64,000 nucleotides of DNA from CAYRFQ01 sp964423615 (GCA_964423615.1 CAYRFQ010000001.1:261463-325462), one strand, 5' to 3'; shown: positions 1 to 9,305, counted from the stretch's first letter. Notes: generated by a model not told the origin, from the sequence alone. Numbers and translations are program-made.

Positions 1-363
1 CGAAGAAAGTGGAATGTTGCTCGTATGGAAGATGTCATTTGGGCGTATCTCGATGTCAGTGAGCAGACGGGATCTTCTCGAAAGACCGCAGCCCATCAAC
101 TCTTTCTGTTCACGATGCAAGGAATCGAAATCGGAGTCCAAGACCGGCTCTACAAAATTCAAGAAGCTTGGATGCGCCTTTGAGAGCTTACGCCCGATGC
201 GGTTCACGGGTACGACTCGCGGCTTGCGGACGCGTGGGATCAAGGGTTGATCGGGTTCTTGGAAGTGGCGAAACAACGCGTCCCCAGGGGGCGAAGAACT
301 GTTAGCGAGACCTGTGCGGACGAGTTGCAGGATACCTCCGCCGAGAGCTTTCGGAAAAAGTAG
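1..363 (+). pseudogene. 3' part of a decayed membrane-protein gene with an in-frame TGA
   Basis: Reading frame 1 is open from the window edge except for one TGA at 181-183, and ends at TAG 361-363. The translation on both sides of the TGA aligns with the protein encoded just downstream at 467-1234: RKWNVARMEDVIWAYLD matches GKWRVNNLEEILWVYRD, and GYDSRLADAWDQ matches GFDELLEELWDE. The TGA falls inside the aligned block, where the paralogue has a Leu. This is therefore the C-terminal half of a tandem paralogue interrupted by a nonsense codon; its 5' end lies outside the window. Function unknown. A sequencing error at one base cannot be excluded. Confidence 0.7.
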
Positions 364-466
364 TGTGGGAACCGAGTTTCCGCAATCGGTTCGATCGTCG
401 GAAGATTACAATATTACAAGTAGTTCTCGAATTCTCACGCCAAGATCGCGGTAAGGTTGTGTGGTA

Positions 467-1234
467 ATGCGAAGTTTCATCGAGCAACAAATTCAGAACA
501 CACGGCGAAAATTGGCCCTGGGTACGGGCGCCTTTTTGCTTCTTGTAATTCTCTTTCTTGGTGGTGGTACCATCATTTGGCTGGTTAGTCCCGATGTTCA
601 TTCAGCCGACATCTTTATCCCCCTGGGCTACTATGTGGGGATTTACTCCATCGGGTTTTTCCTTGTTGGTGGGAGGTTGTTGATTCGGATAGTCTACCCC
701 AACAGCCATCCATTACTGAAAGCAATTTCCGAGGTTGGAGACCTCGATACGGTCTGGAATACAATCGAATCCGAACAAGCTCAAGCCCTTTATGTAGGAA
801 ACAATGAACTCCTTACGGACAACTGGATGATCCAGTTCCGACGAGGCAAGTGGCGAGTCAACAACCTCGAAGAAATCCTTTGGGTCTATCGAGACTATGC
901 GCCGATCCAACGAACTTCGATGAGCAAAAGATCTCCGCATGTACTTTATTTATATTCCGAGACTGGAGTCAGATTCGAAATCCGCAACTCTGCCCAAGTC
1001 ATCGAGGAGACGATGGAACTCTTACAAGATCGTGTTCCCAATGCGTTCTTCGGTTTCGACGAATTACTCGAGGAGTTGTGGGACGAAGACCGACAAGAAT
1101 TCGCAGCAAAGATCGAGTTAAGAGTGAGTCGCCGACGACGTCGGGCCGAATCAATGCCCCAGGCTCACGCTCGATTGATTGAATCGGAGGATGGCGACTC
1201 TGTCTCAGAACGTTTTTCCGAGTTAGACCGATAG
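467..1234 (+). CDS. Two-TM membrane protein of unknown function
   Basis: A 255-residue protein of a family I do not recognise. Residues about 17-45 (ALGTGAFLLLVILFLGGG) and 55-80 form two hydrophobic segments, followed by about 170 cytoplasmic-looking residues with alternating hydrophobic and charged positions and an Arg-rich stretch (SRRRRRAES) near the end. I chose ATG at 467; a GTG two codons earlier (461) is also open. The soluble part is related to the broken gene at 1-363, so the two are tandem paralogues of which only this one is intact. It lies about 100 bp after that fragment, on the same strand. Membrane location is inferred; no catalytic motif is visible. Confidence 0.8.
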   Translation: MRSFIEQQIQNTRRKLALGTGAFLLLVILFLGGGTIIWLVSPDVHSADIFIPLGYYVGIYSIGFFLVGGRLLIRIVYPNSHPLLKAISEVGDLDTVWNTIESEQAQALYVGNNELLTDNWMIQFRRGKWRVNNLEEILWVYRDYAPIQRTSMSKRSPHVLYLYSETGVRFEIRNSAQVIEETMELLQDRVPNAFFGFDELLEELWDEDRQEFAAKIELRVSRRRRRAESMPQAHARLIESEDGDSVSERFSELDR

Positions 1235-1278
1235 TAACGCCGAACCCGATTCACGGTCAGCTACAGTTCCGTAATCCT

Positions 1279-1899
1279 CTAAAGCGAGGCTACTTCAGGA
1301 ACAACCTCATTCCATCGGACGACTTCACACACCGAACCTTCGTGCAAAAATTCGTGGATGGCAACGTTTTGGATGGCTCCGATGTCGTGCCAATTGGCTA
1401 CCGTCCAGGCGGGGTTGAGGGTCAATAAAAGCACTTTACAAACGATCCCGTGGGCCACAATCACCAACGTCTTGTCTTGATTTTGAAGGACCAAGCGTTC
1501 CCAAACCGGAAGGATTCGGTCGCGTATTTCGTCGAACGACTCTGCCCCATCGGGAGTATACTCGGTGTTCCCTTGAACCCATTTCTCAAGCGTTTCCGGC
1601 CACAGACCTCGGTCTTTTTGAAAGGGTTGACCGCTAAGCGCACCAACTCTTCGTTCGTGTAGCAAAGGCTCGATGTGGAGGTTAATGGCACACAACTCGG
1701 CGAGCGGCGCTGCCGTTTGAATTGCCCGTTTCATTCCTGAGGAAACGATGGCATGGGGTGCGTAACGAGCAAGAACTGGAGCCACCGCTTGGGCTTGACG
1801 ATGACCGAAGGCACTCAAATCCACGTCCGATTCCTGACCATTGAAAACGTGTGGAGCAGCGGATTCGGCATGTCGTAAGAGGTACACACGAGTGGGCAT
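1279..1899 (-). CDS. Histidine phosphatase family protein (phosphoglycerate mutase-like)
   Basis: A 206-residue member of the histidine phosphatase superfamily, which removes phosphate from small molecules or proteins through a phospho-histidine intermediate. The catalytic RHG-type motif is LLRHAES at residues 6-12; the other conserved elements are SSGMKRAIQTA, a mid-protein Glu in LHERRVGALSG, and the second catalytic histidine in VIVAHGIVCK. I start at ATG 1899, which places the motif at the usual distance from the N terminus; upstream in-frame codons would add 24 unrelated residues. The substrate cannot be read from the sequence: cobalamin-phosphate phosphatase and broad-specificity phosphatases share this fold. 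It is a single gene with no obvious operon partner. Confidence 0.85.
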   Translation of the reverse strand: MPTRVYLLRHAESAAPHVFNGQESDVDLSAFGHRQAQAVAPVLARYAPHAIVSSGMKRAIQTAAPLAELCAINLHIEPLLHERRVGALSGQPFQKDRGLWPETLEKWVQGNTEYTPDGAESFDEIRDRILPVWERLVLQNQDKTLVIVAHGIVCKVLLLTLNPAWTVANWHDIGAIQNVAIHEFLHEGSVCEVVRWNEVVPEVASL

Positions 1900-2353
1900 T
1901 CGTAGAATCCTTGGGTAGAGAGTTCTGGGAGTGAAAGACGAGAGGGAAACGACAAACGACTCGGCGATCACGAATTAGCCTCATCGGTGCGTATTTGTCT
2001 TCATCTGTGGCCGTTAGCTTTGTTCTTCCCGACTTCCAGGGAGGTCTCACCTTCGGTCTTTCAACTTTCAGTTATCTTGACAACTACGACACTGATATCA
2101 TCTCCAAACTCTTCAAGGTCGACCAGTGTCTTGTCAATTCTTCACGAGTTGACCTCATGTTTCGATTGCCGTAGCAATTTTGCAATCGTGTCTCAATCAA
2201 AATTCTCCTCGCTCCTCGTAAGGCTCCTGCGATATACTACACTATCTTGCCCGATACTGAACTTCCTACAGTCTTTCCTAGCCAACCTACCGCGACTTTG
2301 CTCTTTTTGGCTCTGTTCTGATTGAAGTCATACTTTTTGAAGGATGTACCACC

Positions 2354-3859
2354 ATGTTGCGTTCACTTAGAAGTTACAGTGGCCCCTGGGCTTTCGCTGG
2401 GGTGGCCGTTGCGATGCTTATTAACTTGATGTCCGCAACGGCATTGTCAGCGGCCCCACCCCAGGACGAGAGCCCAGTGAGCTTCATCAACGACGTGGCA
2501 CCAATCTTGAAGAAGAATTGCTTCGGTTGCCACAACGCCAAGAAGAAAAGCGGTAAGTTGGACATGACAACGTTCGAAAAATTTCGAACAGGCGGTCGCC
2601 ACGACGACCCGATCGAGCCGGGACGTCCCAAAGATAGTTACCTCACCTACGTTCTCACAGCCTCAGGTGCTGCTGTCATGCCTCCGAAAGAGGCGGGCAA
2701 ACCGCTCCCGAAAGACCAAATCGCACTAATTTCTCGGTGGATCGAAGAAGGTGCCAAACTGGATAAAGGAATCGACACTCAGGCCGATTTACTCAACGAG
2801 TTGCGCGTTAGGTGGCAACCGCCAGCACTCCTGGTGAAGTACCAGCGGCCGGCGCTTATCAACGCGGTGGCGTTTACGCCCGACGGTAAACATCTCGTGA
2901 CGTCTGGTTACCACGAGTTGTTAGTGTGGACAGTCGATACCGGGGAACTCAAGAAACGCATTCACACACGAGCCGAACGGGCTCACGACATGGAATTTTT
3001 GAAGAACGGCTTGCTCGCGGTTGCGGGTGGTCGCCCAGGTCAAGAGGGCGACGTCCGAATCTATGACCTGAAGGGAAAAGCCACCACAAAAAACGGCGTG
3101 GCCTTCTTCGACGGCGTGAACGACCCATCGGTATTGGTGACAGAGCTCGTCCAGACCGACGACGAAGTGTTGACCGTCGATTCCAGTGATGACGGTAAAA
3201 CATTAGCAGCGTCTGGGTGCGATCGGCTAGTTCGAGTCTGGGACATCGCCGGTGGGGTGAAACAAGCCAAGCTCCTCGACGCGATCGAGAATCACGCGGA
3301 TTGGGTGTTTGACGTGAACTTCTCCGGAAACGGTCAGTACGTCGTCACGGCGAGCCGGGACAAATCAGCCAAAGTATGGGATCTCAAAGCCAAGGAATCT
3401 CTGGTCACCTTCCAAGGGCACAAGGAAGTCGTGTATTCGGCAGTCATGTCTCCAGACAATAAGATCAGCATTTCGACTGGTGCCGACAATCAAATTCGGT
3501 CATGGCGGTCTGAACCCAAATCGAAGCAATTGGGACGTCAAGTTCGAGCTTTTGGTGGGCACTCCAAGGCGGTTTTCAAATTAATCGAGTTTCGAAAAGG
3601 TAAAGACCAGACTCTAATCTCGTGCAGCGCGGACGGAAGTGTACGTGTTTGGGATGGTGTGCGTGGCCGACAACTCAAGACCCTGAGCGGATTTAAAGAT
3701 TGGGTGTATACCATTGCCATCAGCGCCGACGGCAGCCGAGTCGCGGCCGGAGGATATTCGGGAATGGTCCGAATCTGGAATATTCAGGACGGCAAGGAAA
3801 TCCGAGCGTTCAACGCGTCCCCGGGCTACCTACCGTTGGTCAGAAAAAGTACGAGATAA
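2354..3859 (+). CDS. Secreted cytochrome-c-domain / WD40 repeat protein (planctomycete type)
   Basis: A 501-residue exported protein. Residues 1-34 form a signal peptide ending SAAPPQ. Residues about 42-140 are a planctomycete-type cytochrome c domain (PSCyt1-like) with one haem-binding CFGCH motif and the typical MPPKEAGKPLP sequence that often supplies the methionine ligand. The rest is a WD40 beta-propeller with repeats ending in VWD or IWN (for example DRLVRVWD, DKSAKVWD, GSVRVWD, GMVRIWN). Proteins of this architecture are expanded in planctomycetes, where their role is largely unknown; binding of a partner or surface electron transfer is only inferred. It stands alone, with about 450 bp of non-coding DNA upstream and 800 bp downstream. 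Confidence 0.85.
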   Translation: MLRSLRSYSGPWAFAGVAVAMLINLMSATALSAAPPQDESPVSFINDVAPILKKNCFGCHNAKKKSGKLDMTTFEKFRTGGRHDDPIEPGRPKDSYLTYVLTASGAAVMPPKEAGKPLPKDQIALISRWIEEGAKLDKGIDTQADLLNELRVRWQPPALLVKYQRPALINAVAFTPDGKHLVTSGYHELLVWTVDTGELKKRIHTRAERAHDMEFLKNGLLAVAGGRPGQEGDVRIYDLKGKATTKNGVAFFDGVNDPSVLVTELVQTDDEVLTVDSSDDGKTLAASGCDRLVRVWDIAGGVKQAKLLDAIENHADWVFDVNFSGNGQYVVTASRDKSAKVWDLKAKESLVTFQGHKEVVYSAVMSPDNKISISTGADNQIRSWRSEPKSKQLGRQVRAFGGHSKAVFKLIEFRKGKDQTLISCSADGSVRVWDGVRGRQLKTLSGFKDWVYTIAISADGSRVAAGGYSGMVRIWNIQDGKEIRAFNASPGYLPLVRKSTR

Positions 3860-4671
3860 AGGAGTGCCAAGTGTAGTCCGGCATCAATGTCCTCGATGAC
3901 GCTTGCAGGACGTATCTTAACATGACAGAGCCCTGAGCGACTTTGGCATACTTGCCAGGGGCTTGTAACTTGGGGTAGAATTCAGCCAACAAGTCCATGC
4001 TACGGACCGTCGATAAGGCAGCCAGGTCAAGGAGACCACAGCGAGCCTACCTCATCCAAGGCCTCGTAGGGCCTGAGGGGTAACGGTCAATTGATGTCAG
4101 CGTGGCTAATGAAATGGTCTTGGATCGCTGTTGGCGCAAGACGCTCAAGGTTACCTGGCTATTGTGACCAGGCTACGATGAGGTTGGCCTTGGAACGCGA
4201 AATTTCTAGTTGTCCGGTTTTTCTGTTTGTTGTAGGTGCACGCGAGCCGCGTGTACTTGGCAAACTCAGCCAAGACAAACGTACACGCGAGCCGCGTGTA
4301 CCTACGATCCGGACAATCATTTCTTTTCCGTTCCTTCGGCCAAAAGAAAAAGGACGACCTGAATTGATTCGCTGTTGGGGGCGAAAGGGCAATACCCTCA
4401 TCTTTCCACTGGCTGGTCGGAAGATTCATTACCTGCGCAGTTCTCAATAGTCCGGTCTTGAGGACACTATCGGAGGAGTCAAGACCTCTTCAAAACATAC
4501 AAGGGGTTCTACGCCTGAAGACATCAAGGGGCTGTCAACTTTACCCAGCACAACCGTGAACCCCTCTGAGCTACAGATACGTTGCTGTTGACATTTCTCT
4601 CTCCGACGGTCCAGCTTTCGACGAAACATCACCAATCTGGATACCTGGCATTGAACAGGAGCGAGCCACCC
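3860..4671. other. Intergenic region, 812 bp
   Basis: No convincing gene on either strand. It contains the inverted-repeat element at 4210-4316, listed separately. On the minus strand about 3840-4050 there is a stop-free frame of some 65 codons with protein-like composition, possibly the remains of a decayed gene, but it matches nothing I recognise. Confidence 0.5.
4210..4316. repeat. Imperfect 107-bp inverted repeat with two nested palindromes
   Basis: The ends are TTGTCCGG (4210-4217) and its exact complement CCGGACAA (4309-4316). Inside lie two copies of a palindrome with arms GTACACGCG and CGCGTGTAC around AGC, at 4232-4256 (first arm slightly altered) and 4281-4305, flanked by GTAGGT and ACCTAC; TTGGC (4257-4261) and GCCAA (4269-4273) face each other in the middle. 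The same palindrome occurs at 35676 and 37346 inside longer repeats, so this is a member of a dispersed repeat family. It could fold into a cruciform or a strong RNA hairpin. Confidence 0.75.
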
Positions 4672-5217
4672 ATGATTTGGACGATCAGCGGATATATCTG
4701 TCTGTTCGTGACATTTGGAGCCATCATCGGAGTGGGCTGGAGTTATCTCAGGTTTGCTGGCAAATCGGCAGCCGCGCACGTCAGACTCGCCACGTCAGGC
4801 CGGATCGTCAAGGCTTGGGTCGTCATGGCCAACACCCAAATTTACGAGAAGGGACGTCCCGAGGACGAAGCACCGGCTGTTGTCGTGTGCACCCTGGAAA
4901 ACCTCGAAGATCTCGATGATTTTCTGGAAGATGTCACTCGCGACCTGAAACGATTCAAACAAAAAGACCCGGACAGTCCCGAGGAAGAGATGATCGAAAG
5001 GGTCATGAGAACGAAAATCCCGCATTACACACCCGTGCGGATTCCCAAACGCATTACCCGAGGCCCGGAAGCCTATTTCGCAGGCGTTCACATCTCCCGA
5101 CCCTTACTCCCCAAGCGCAAATTAACCCTTCCGTACGTCTACGTCAGGATATGGGTCGGAGAGGATTATGACACAGGAGCAACCAAAATGGTTCCCTATC
5201 CGGATCGTAGACGCTGA
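4672..5217 (+). CDS. Membrane-anchored protein of unknown function
   Basis: A 181-residue protein that I do not recognise. It starts at ATG 4672 behind an AGGAG-like site (AACAGGAGCG); upstream in-frame codons lack a ribosome binding site. Residues about 3-24 (WTISGYICLFVTFGAIIGVG) are one transmembrane segment with a short N terminus, after which the chain is polar and acidic (DLDDFLEDVTRDLKRFKQKD). The layout suggests a cytoplasmic domain anchored by one N-terminal helix. It ends 90 bp before the zinc-ribbon/LamG gene on the same strand, so the two may be co-transcribed, but nothing else links them. Confidence 0.7.
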   Translation: MIWTISGYICLFVTFGAIIGVGWSYLRFAGKSAAAHVRLATSGRIVKAWVVMANTQIYEKGRPEDEAPAVVVCTLENLEDLDDFLEDVTRDLKRFKQKDPDSPEEEMIERVMRTKIPHYTPVRIPKRITRGPEAYFAGVHISRPLLPKRKLTLPYVYVRIWVGEDYDTGATKMVPYPDRRR

Positions 5218-5307
5218 CTAAAGTTCCAGTGATGTAGCCTTCAGCTAACAACTCCAACGAGTAAAATCCATCAAGTCATCTACATTGCGTAAACCCAAGG
5301 AACGACC

Positions 5308-7677
5308 ATGCGAACAAAACGATGTATAGAATGTGGAGCAAACGTCGAGTTGGACTCTCGTGGTGGTCCCGAAACATGCCCAGAGTGCTCGTCACTGCTC
5401 GAAGGCTCTCGTGAGAGCCTGTTGACTTCGAGTCGTCCTCGCAATCAGGATCTCTTCTCCGTCCAGACCCTTGAGGAAGACGCTCCAGAAGAAACCTCTC
5501 GCGAAGCTCGTCCGAGGACGCACGACAATGAGGACCAACGTCGTGTTCGGACCGACACCCGGAGCACTCGGCGAGATCGTTATGAAGATGAGGACCGAGG
5601 CCGGAGACGCGACCGACGTGATGAAGAAGATGACTACCAGCGTCGTGGGAGACATCGTGATGACGATTACTTCGACGATGAGGACATGGAGAGTCGGCTA
5701 TCTCGCAGGCAGCGAGAGGACATCAAAGAGGCCGTCGATGGCTGGCGTGGGCTCATGTTGAAGTGGCTACTCGGTTGCTCAGGACTCTGCATGTTCCTGA
5801 TTTTGATCACTTTTTTCTTCAACCAACTTTTCTTGTTTGGAATTCTGTTCGGTCTTGTGATCGTCGCTCTCGGCTTTCAAACGGGTGCCATTTCTGTCCG
5901 AGTCAAAAATGGTGAGCCCGGTTCCAACTTCAAGCCCGGGATGGTTGCCTGGATCTTCCCGCTCATCGGCTTCACGTCGTACCCACATCCCCTCCTTTTT
6001 TTGATCTTGGGGCTCGGCACTTCTGTTGGTTCACTTTGCATCTATGCCCTCGGCGAAGCGCCCAAACAAACGGAATCGAAATCACGAAAAGTCGCCGCAG
6101 CACCCGTTCGGAATAAACCCAATGGACCAATCGTCCCGCCACCGCGCAATCCCATTCGTCCGAACTGGCCACGACCAGGTCCACCAATCAAACCAAACCC
6201 TGGACCTGGACCAGTTGTCCCCAAAGTCGAAAGGCTGACCTACCCACCTCCACCACCGACACCAGGTTTTCAGACGCCTCCAACGGCCAAGGACATTTCT
6301 GGGTTGGTCGGATATTGGAATTTCGACAAAGGCGTAGGGACGACGGCGGTGGACGTCTCGGGCAACGGACAAGACGCTCAAATCCATGAAGGGAAATGGG
6401 TCGAAGGGGTCCGAGGAAAGGGACTCGAACTCAATGGCGTGACGGCGGATGTGACGATTCCCAATTCTGCAAAACTCAACTTCGCGAAGAACCAAGGCTT
6501 CACAATTGCAGGTTGGGTCAAACTGGCGTCAGGGGGCGAGGAAGGAACGATCTTAGCATTCGTCAACACGAAAGGACGCTCGCTCATCCTCCTGGAAGTG
6601 TCCAAGGGGCAACCTGTTGCGAAGATTCGCAAAGACAGTTCTGGATTCGACACGGGCGTTCGTGGTAACGACCAATTGCCTCCTGGACGTTGGCAGCACC
6701 TCGCGATGGCTCGACATCCCGACGGAACACTCGAACTTTTCGTCAACGGTGAATCCGTGAAGAGGGCCAAACACAGGGCCCATTTTGCGGTTGCGGATGG
6801 CATTGTGAAAACGGACAGTCGGGCCATCGGAAAGTACCTACGCCACTCCCGGTTGCATCGAAACGAGAGACGGCCCTTCAAAGGTATGTTAGATGAATTC
6901 TGTATTTTTGATCGAGTGTTGACAGAGCGAGCAGTTATTGTCCTCGCCGGACGACTCGATCCAATGTACCTCGCGGGTAAGATCGAACCACCTCGAGTCA
7001 CAAAAATGCCTGGCTTGCTCGCCCATTGGAGTTTCGACGAAGGAAAAGGAGAAATCGTTGTCGATGGGTCCGACAACCGGCTTCTCGGAACATTGAAAGG
7101 GGCGAAATGGGTCGATGGTGTGGTGGGAAAGGCCGTGGAGTTCGACGGAAAGTCCACGTACCTCAAATTCGAGCGGTCGCCGAAGATGAACTTTCCCAAG
7201 AACGGGCCTTTCACGATCACCGGGTGGGTCAAGCCGGCTGAGACCGAAGGGACCATTCTTTCCTTTCGCAATGGCAAGGAAGATGGCGGGCTGATCGATC
7301 TCCACATGCATCAAGGAAAACTCCACGTCCAAGTTCGCCAGGATGGCTCGATTTTTTCCCCGACCCAAATCCAGAGCGTTGTGCTGCCTCAGGGAAAATG
7401 GTCTCATTTCCTCCTGTCACGAAATCCCAACGGGAACGTCACTCTGTTGCTCAACGGAAAAGGTGGGATAAGTAGGAATACGCCGTTGTACCGTCACTCG
7501 AAAGGACCCATCTCCGCGGATCTTTGCGTTCTGGGATGTGAGAAATACTGGGTCGACAAGAACTACCGCGGAGCGAACGAAGACCGTCGATGGTTCCGTG
7601 GAGCCGTCGACGAACTATATGTCTTCGGGCGGGAATTGAACACAGAAGAACTTGCGACTCTATTGGCCAGAAAATAG
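5308..7677 (+). CDS. Zinc-ribbon membrane protein with two LamG-like domains
   Basis: A 789-residue multidomain protein. Cys6, Cys9, Cys24 and Cys27 form a small zinc ribbon (CIECG...CPEC). Residues about 50-140 are highly charged and Arg/Asp-rich, probably disordered. Hydrophobic segments follow at about 150-195 and 208-247, then a Pro-rich linker (PRPGPPIKPNPGPGP), then two homologous concanavalin-like LamG domains: about 335-530, opening GLVGYWNFDKGVGT, and about 562-775, opening GLLAHWSFDEGKGE. LamG domains usually bind carbohydrate or protein outside the cytoplasm, whereas zinc ribbons usually sit in the cytoplasm, so the chain probably crosses the membrane with opposite-facing ends. The architecture recurs in planctomycetes; its role is unknown. 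Confidence 0.8.
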   Translation: MRTKRCIECGANVELDSRGGPETCPECSSLLEGSRESLLTSSRPRNQDLFSVQTLEEDAPEETSREARPRTHDNEDQRRVRTDTRSTRRDRYEDEDRGRRRDRRDEEDDYQRRGRHRDDDYFDDEDMESRLSRRQREDIKEAVDGWRGLMLKWLLGCSGLCMFLILITFFFNQLFLFGILFGLVIVALGFQTGAISVRVKNGEPGSNFKPGMVAWIFPLIGFTSYPHPLLFLILGLGTSVGSLCIYALGEAPKQTESKSRKVAAAPVRNKPNGPIVPPPRNPIRPNWPRPGPPIKPNPGPGPVVPKVERLTYPPPPPTPGFQTPPTAKDISGLVGYWNFDKGVGTTAVDVSGNGQDAQIHEGKWVEGVRGKGLELNGVTADVTIPNSAKLNFAKNQGFTIAGWVKLASGGEEGTILAFVNTKGRSLILLEVSKGQPVAKIRKDSSGFDTGVRGNDQLPPGRWQHLAMARHPDGTLELFVNGESVKRAKHRAHFAVADGIVKTDSRAIGKYLRHSRLHRNERRPFKGMLDEFCIFDRVLTERAVIVLAGRLDPMYLAGKIEPPRVTKMPGLLAHWSFDEGKGEIVVDGSDNRLLGTLKGAKWVDGVVGKAVEFDGKSTYLKFERSPKMNFPKNGPFTITGWVKPAETEGTILSFRNGKEDGGLIDLHMHQGKLHVQVRQDGSIFSPTQIQSVVLPQGKWSHFLLSRNPNGNVTLLLNGKGGISRNTPLYRHSKGPISADLCVLGCEKYWVDKNYRGANEDRRWFRGAVDELYVFGRELNTEELATLLARK

Positions 7678-7711
7678 CTACTTCGATTGATGGCCCGAGA
7701 GGCATTCCAAC

Positions 7712-8518
7712 ATGGACGACTATCCGATCATTGTCACCAACTTGACCAAGCGCTATGGCGATCGACTCGTCCTTGACCAGGTGGGTTTTCGGGTCGAGCC
7801 CGCCGAGACTGTCGCGTTGATTGGGCCAAGCGGTGGCGGGAAATCGACTCTGCTGCGTTGTCTGAACGGCTTGACCGATTTTAACGAAGGAGAAGTCAGC
7901 GTTGGCCCTTACCACATTCGAGCGCAAGACCCAAGGAACAAACGACAGGAAGCAATACAACAAATCCGACGTCGTTTCGGAATGATCTTCCAAGATTTCC
8001 AATTATTTCCTCACCTCACCGCGATCCAAAACGTAACCGAAGCACCCACACGAGTCTTGAACTTACCGCACGTCAAAGCACGCCAACAGGCAACGGAACT
8101 GCTCCAACGAGTCGGGCTCGGCGGACATCTCGACGCATGGCCACAGAGCCTGTCGGGGGGACAGAAACAGAGGGTCGCCATCGCCCGTGCATTGGCCATG
8201 AATCCTCGAGGGTTACTCTGCGACGAAATCACAAGCGCACTCGACCCGGAGCTGAAAATCGGCGTCTTGGCGATCCTCGATGCCTTGCGGGCCGAAGGCT
8301 TGACGTTGATCGTGGTCACTCACGAGATTGGTTTTGCCCGACAAGTCGCCGACCGGGTGCTGGTCCTCGCCGATGGAAAAATCATCGAGGAAGGCCCTCC
8401 GTCGGAAGTGATCGACAACCCAAAGGTCCAACGAACCAAGACATTTTTGCACTGCGTGCTCGAGGGCATCTTATCGAAAGACAACCCAAACGAGGTCCAA
8501 GCGAGTGGAGAACTTTAG
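7712..8518 (+). CDS. ABC transporter ATPase, polar amino acid (GlnQ) type
   Basis: A 268-residue ATPase subunit of the ABC family that powers uptake of polar amino acids. Walker A is GPSGGGKST, the Q-loop is FQDFQLFP, the signature is LSGGQKQR, Walker B is LLCDEITSALD, and the switch histidine is in VVTHEIG. The order and spacing match GlnQ/HisP-type proteins. It begins 34 bp after the LamG gene. No permease or periplasmic binding protein is present nearby, which is unusual for this family, so it must work with a membrane partner encoded elsewhere or do something else. A pseudogene overlaps its 3' end on the other strand. Confidence 0.85.
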   Translation: MDDYPIIVTNLTKRYGDRLVLDQVGFRVEPAETVALIGPSGGGKSTLLRCLNGLTDFNEGEVSVGPYHIRAQDPRNKRQEAIQQIRRRFGMIFQDFQLFPHLTAIQNVTEAPTRVLNLPHVKARQQATELLQRVGLGGHLDAWPQSLSGGQKQRVAIARALAMNPRGLLCDEITSALDPELKIGVLAILDALRAEGLTLIVVTHEIGFARQVADRVLVLADGKIIEEGPPSEVIDNPKVQRTKTFLHCVLEGILSKDNPNEVQASGEL

Positions 8519-9197
8519 GAACGAAACAACCGAACAGGACTCATCCTTTCCCCAATCCCACCAGAAGTACCAATAATCCGACGATAGCAAACTCGCGGCC
8601 AACGCAACCACCGTTTCCGTTCCTTGAGCCACGATATCACAGGAGTAGTGACATTGTTCCCGCGCCAAAGCCATAGCTTTTGCGCGTGTCAACGGAGGGT
8701 CACCCACTCGACACTCAATGGTGTCGTGGGACAAGGTGACTATTTCCATGCGATATTTTGGAGCCCAGTAACGCATCATGGCACAGTGAAACGCAGGATC
8801 CTGTCAACTGTTAAAATTCCCGAAACGAACGGCCGCCGGCAACACACAGGAATGCTCGATCTCCGCCAAACCGATGATGACTTCATCATAAATTCTACCT
8901 CTATAATCCCTGTGGGCGCAGACATCACCGACTGGCGACCCAAGAGGCCATTCCCCCCACGATCTCTTCTGTCTCCTCCCCTTGAGAAAGCCACTCGGGG
9001 ATGTCTATCTTGTCGGACTCCGCGATGATCTTTTCGCAAGTGCGCTCGTCATTCTCGGCAGACTCTTCCAGATAAAGATAGCTGTCCTCGCGACCGATCA
9101 AGAACGGATACTTCCCCGAGGTCGGAAACTGTTGACGCAGCCTCCGGAGTTCTCGTAACGCCTGCCTACCCGGACAGGGAATCGTTTCGAAGTCCAT
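8471..9197 (-). pseudogene. Broken DUF4253-domain gene (frameshift plus nonsense codon)
   Basis: Three pieces on the minus strand join into one DUF4253-like protein. The N-terminal piece begins at ATG 9197 (MDFETIPCPGRQAL) and runs through YPFLIG to a stop at 8925. Removing one base from the run of six G (plus strand C 8953-8958) restores the frame into GEWPLGSPVGDVCAH and YDEVIIGL. The frame then meets a TGA at 8804-8806 inside AVRFGNFNS-stop-QDPAFH, and continues as ALAREQ...DIVAQGT...WYFWWD, which I recognise as the C-terminal DUF4253 motif. With two independent lesions the gene is most likely dead. The frame runs on past WWD to a stop at 8471, overlapping the ABC ATPase gene. The family's function is unknown. 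Confidence 0.75.
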
Positions 9198-9305
9198 CCC
9201 CTTAGTCCTCCGAACAAGTAAGTAGCTTGTGAATACGCGTTCTTGAATCGTTCTGCAGATATTACCACGGGCGGCAGTTGGGTACCGCATCGTTAGAATG
9301 GTTGC

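Noticed and set aside
181..183. TGA read as selenocysteine or tryptophan
   Set aside because: guaA in the same window ends with TGA at its canonical C terminus, no SECIS-like hairpin is evident, and a second decayed gene shows a frameshift as well.
3835..4060. Stop-free minus-strand frame of about 65 codons with protein-like sequence
   Set aside because: Overlaps the WD40 gene end on the other strand, has no start or similarity I recognise, and is interrupted upstream; treated as possible remnant only.
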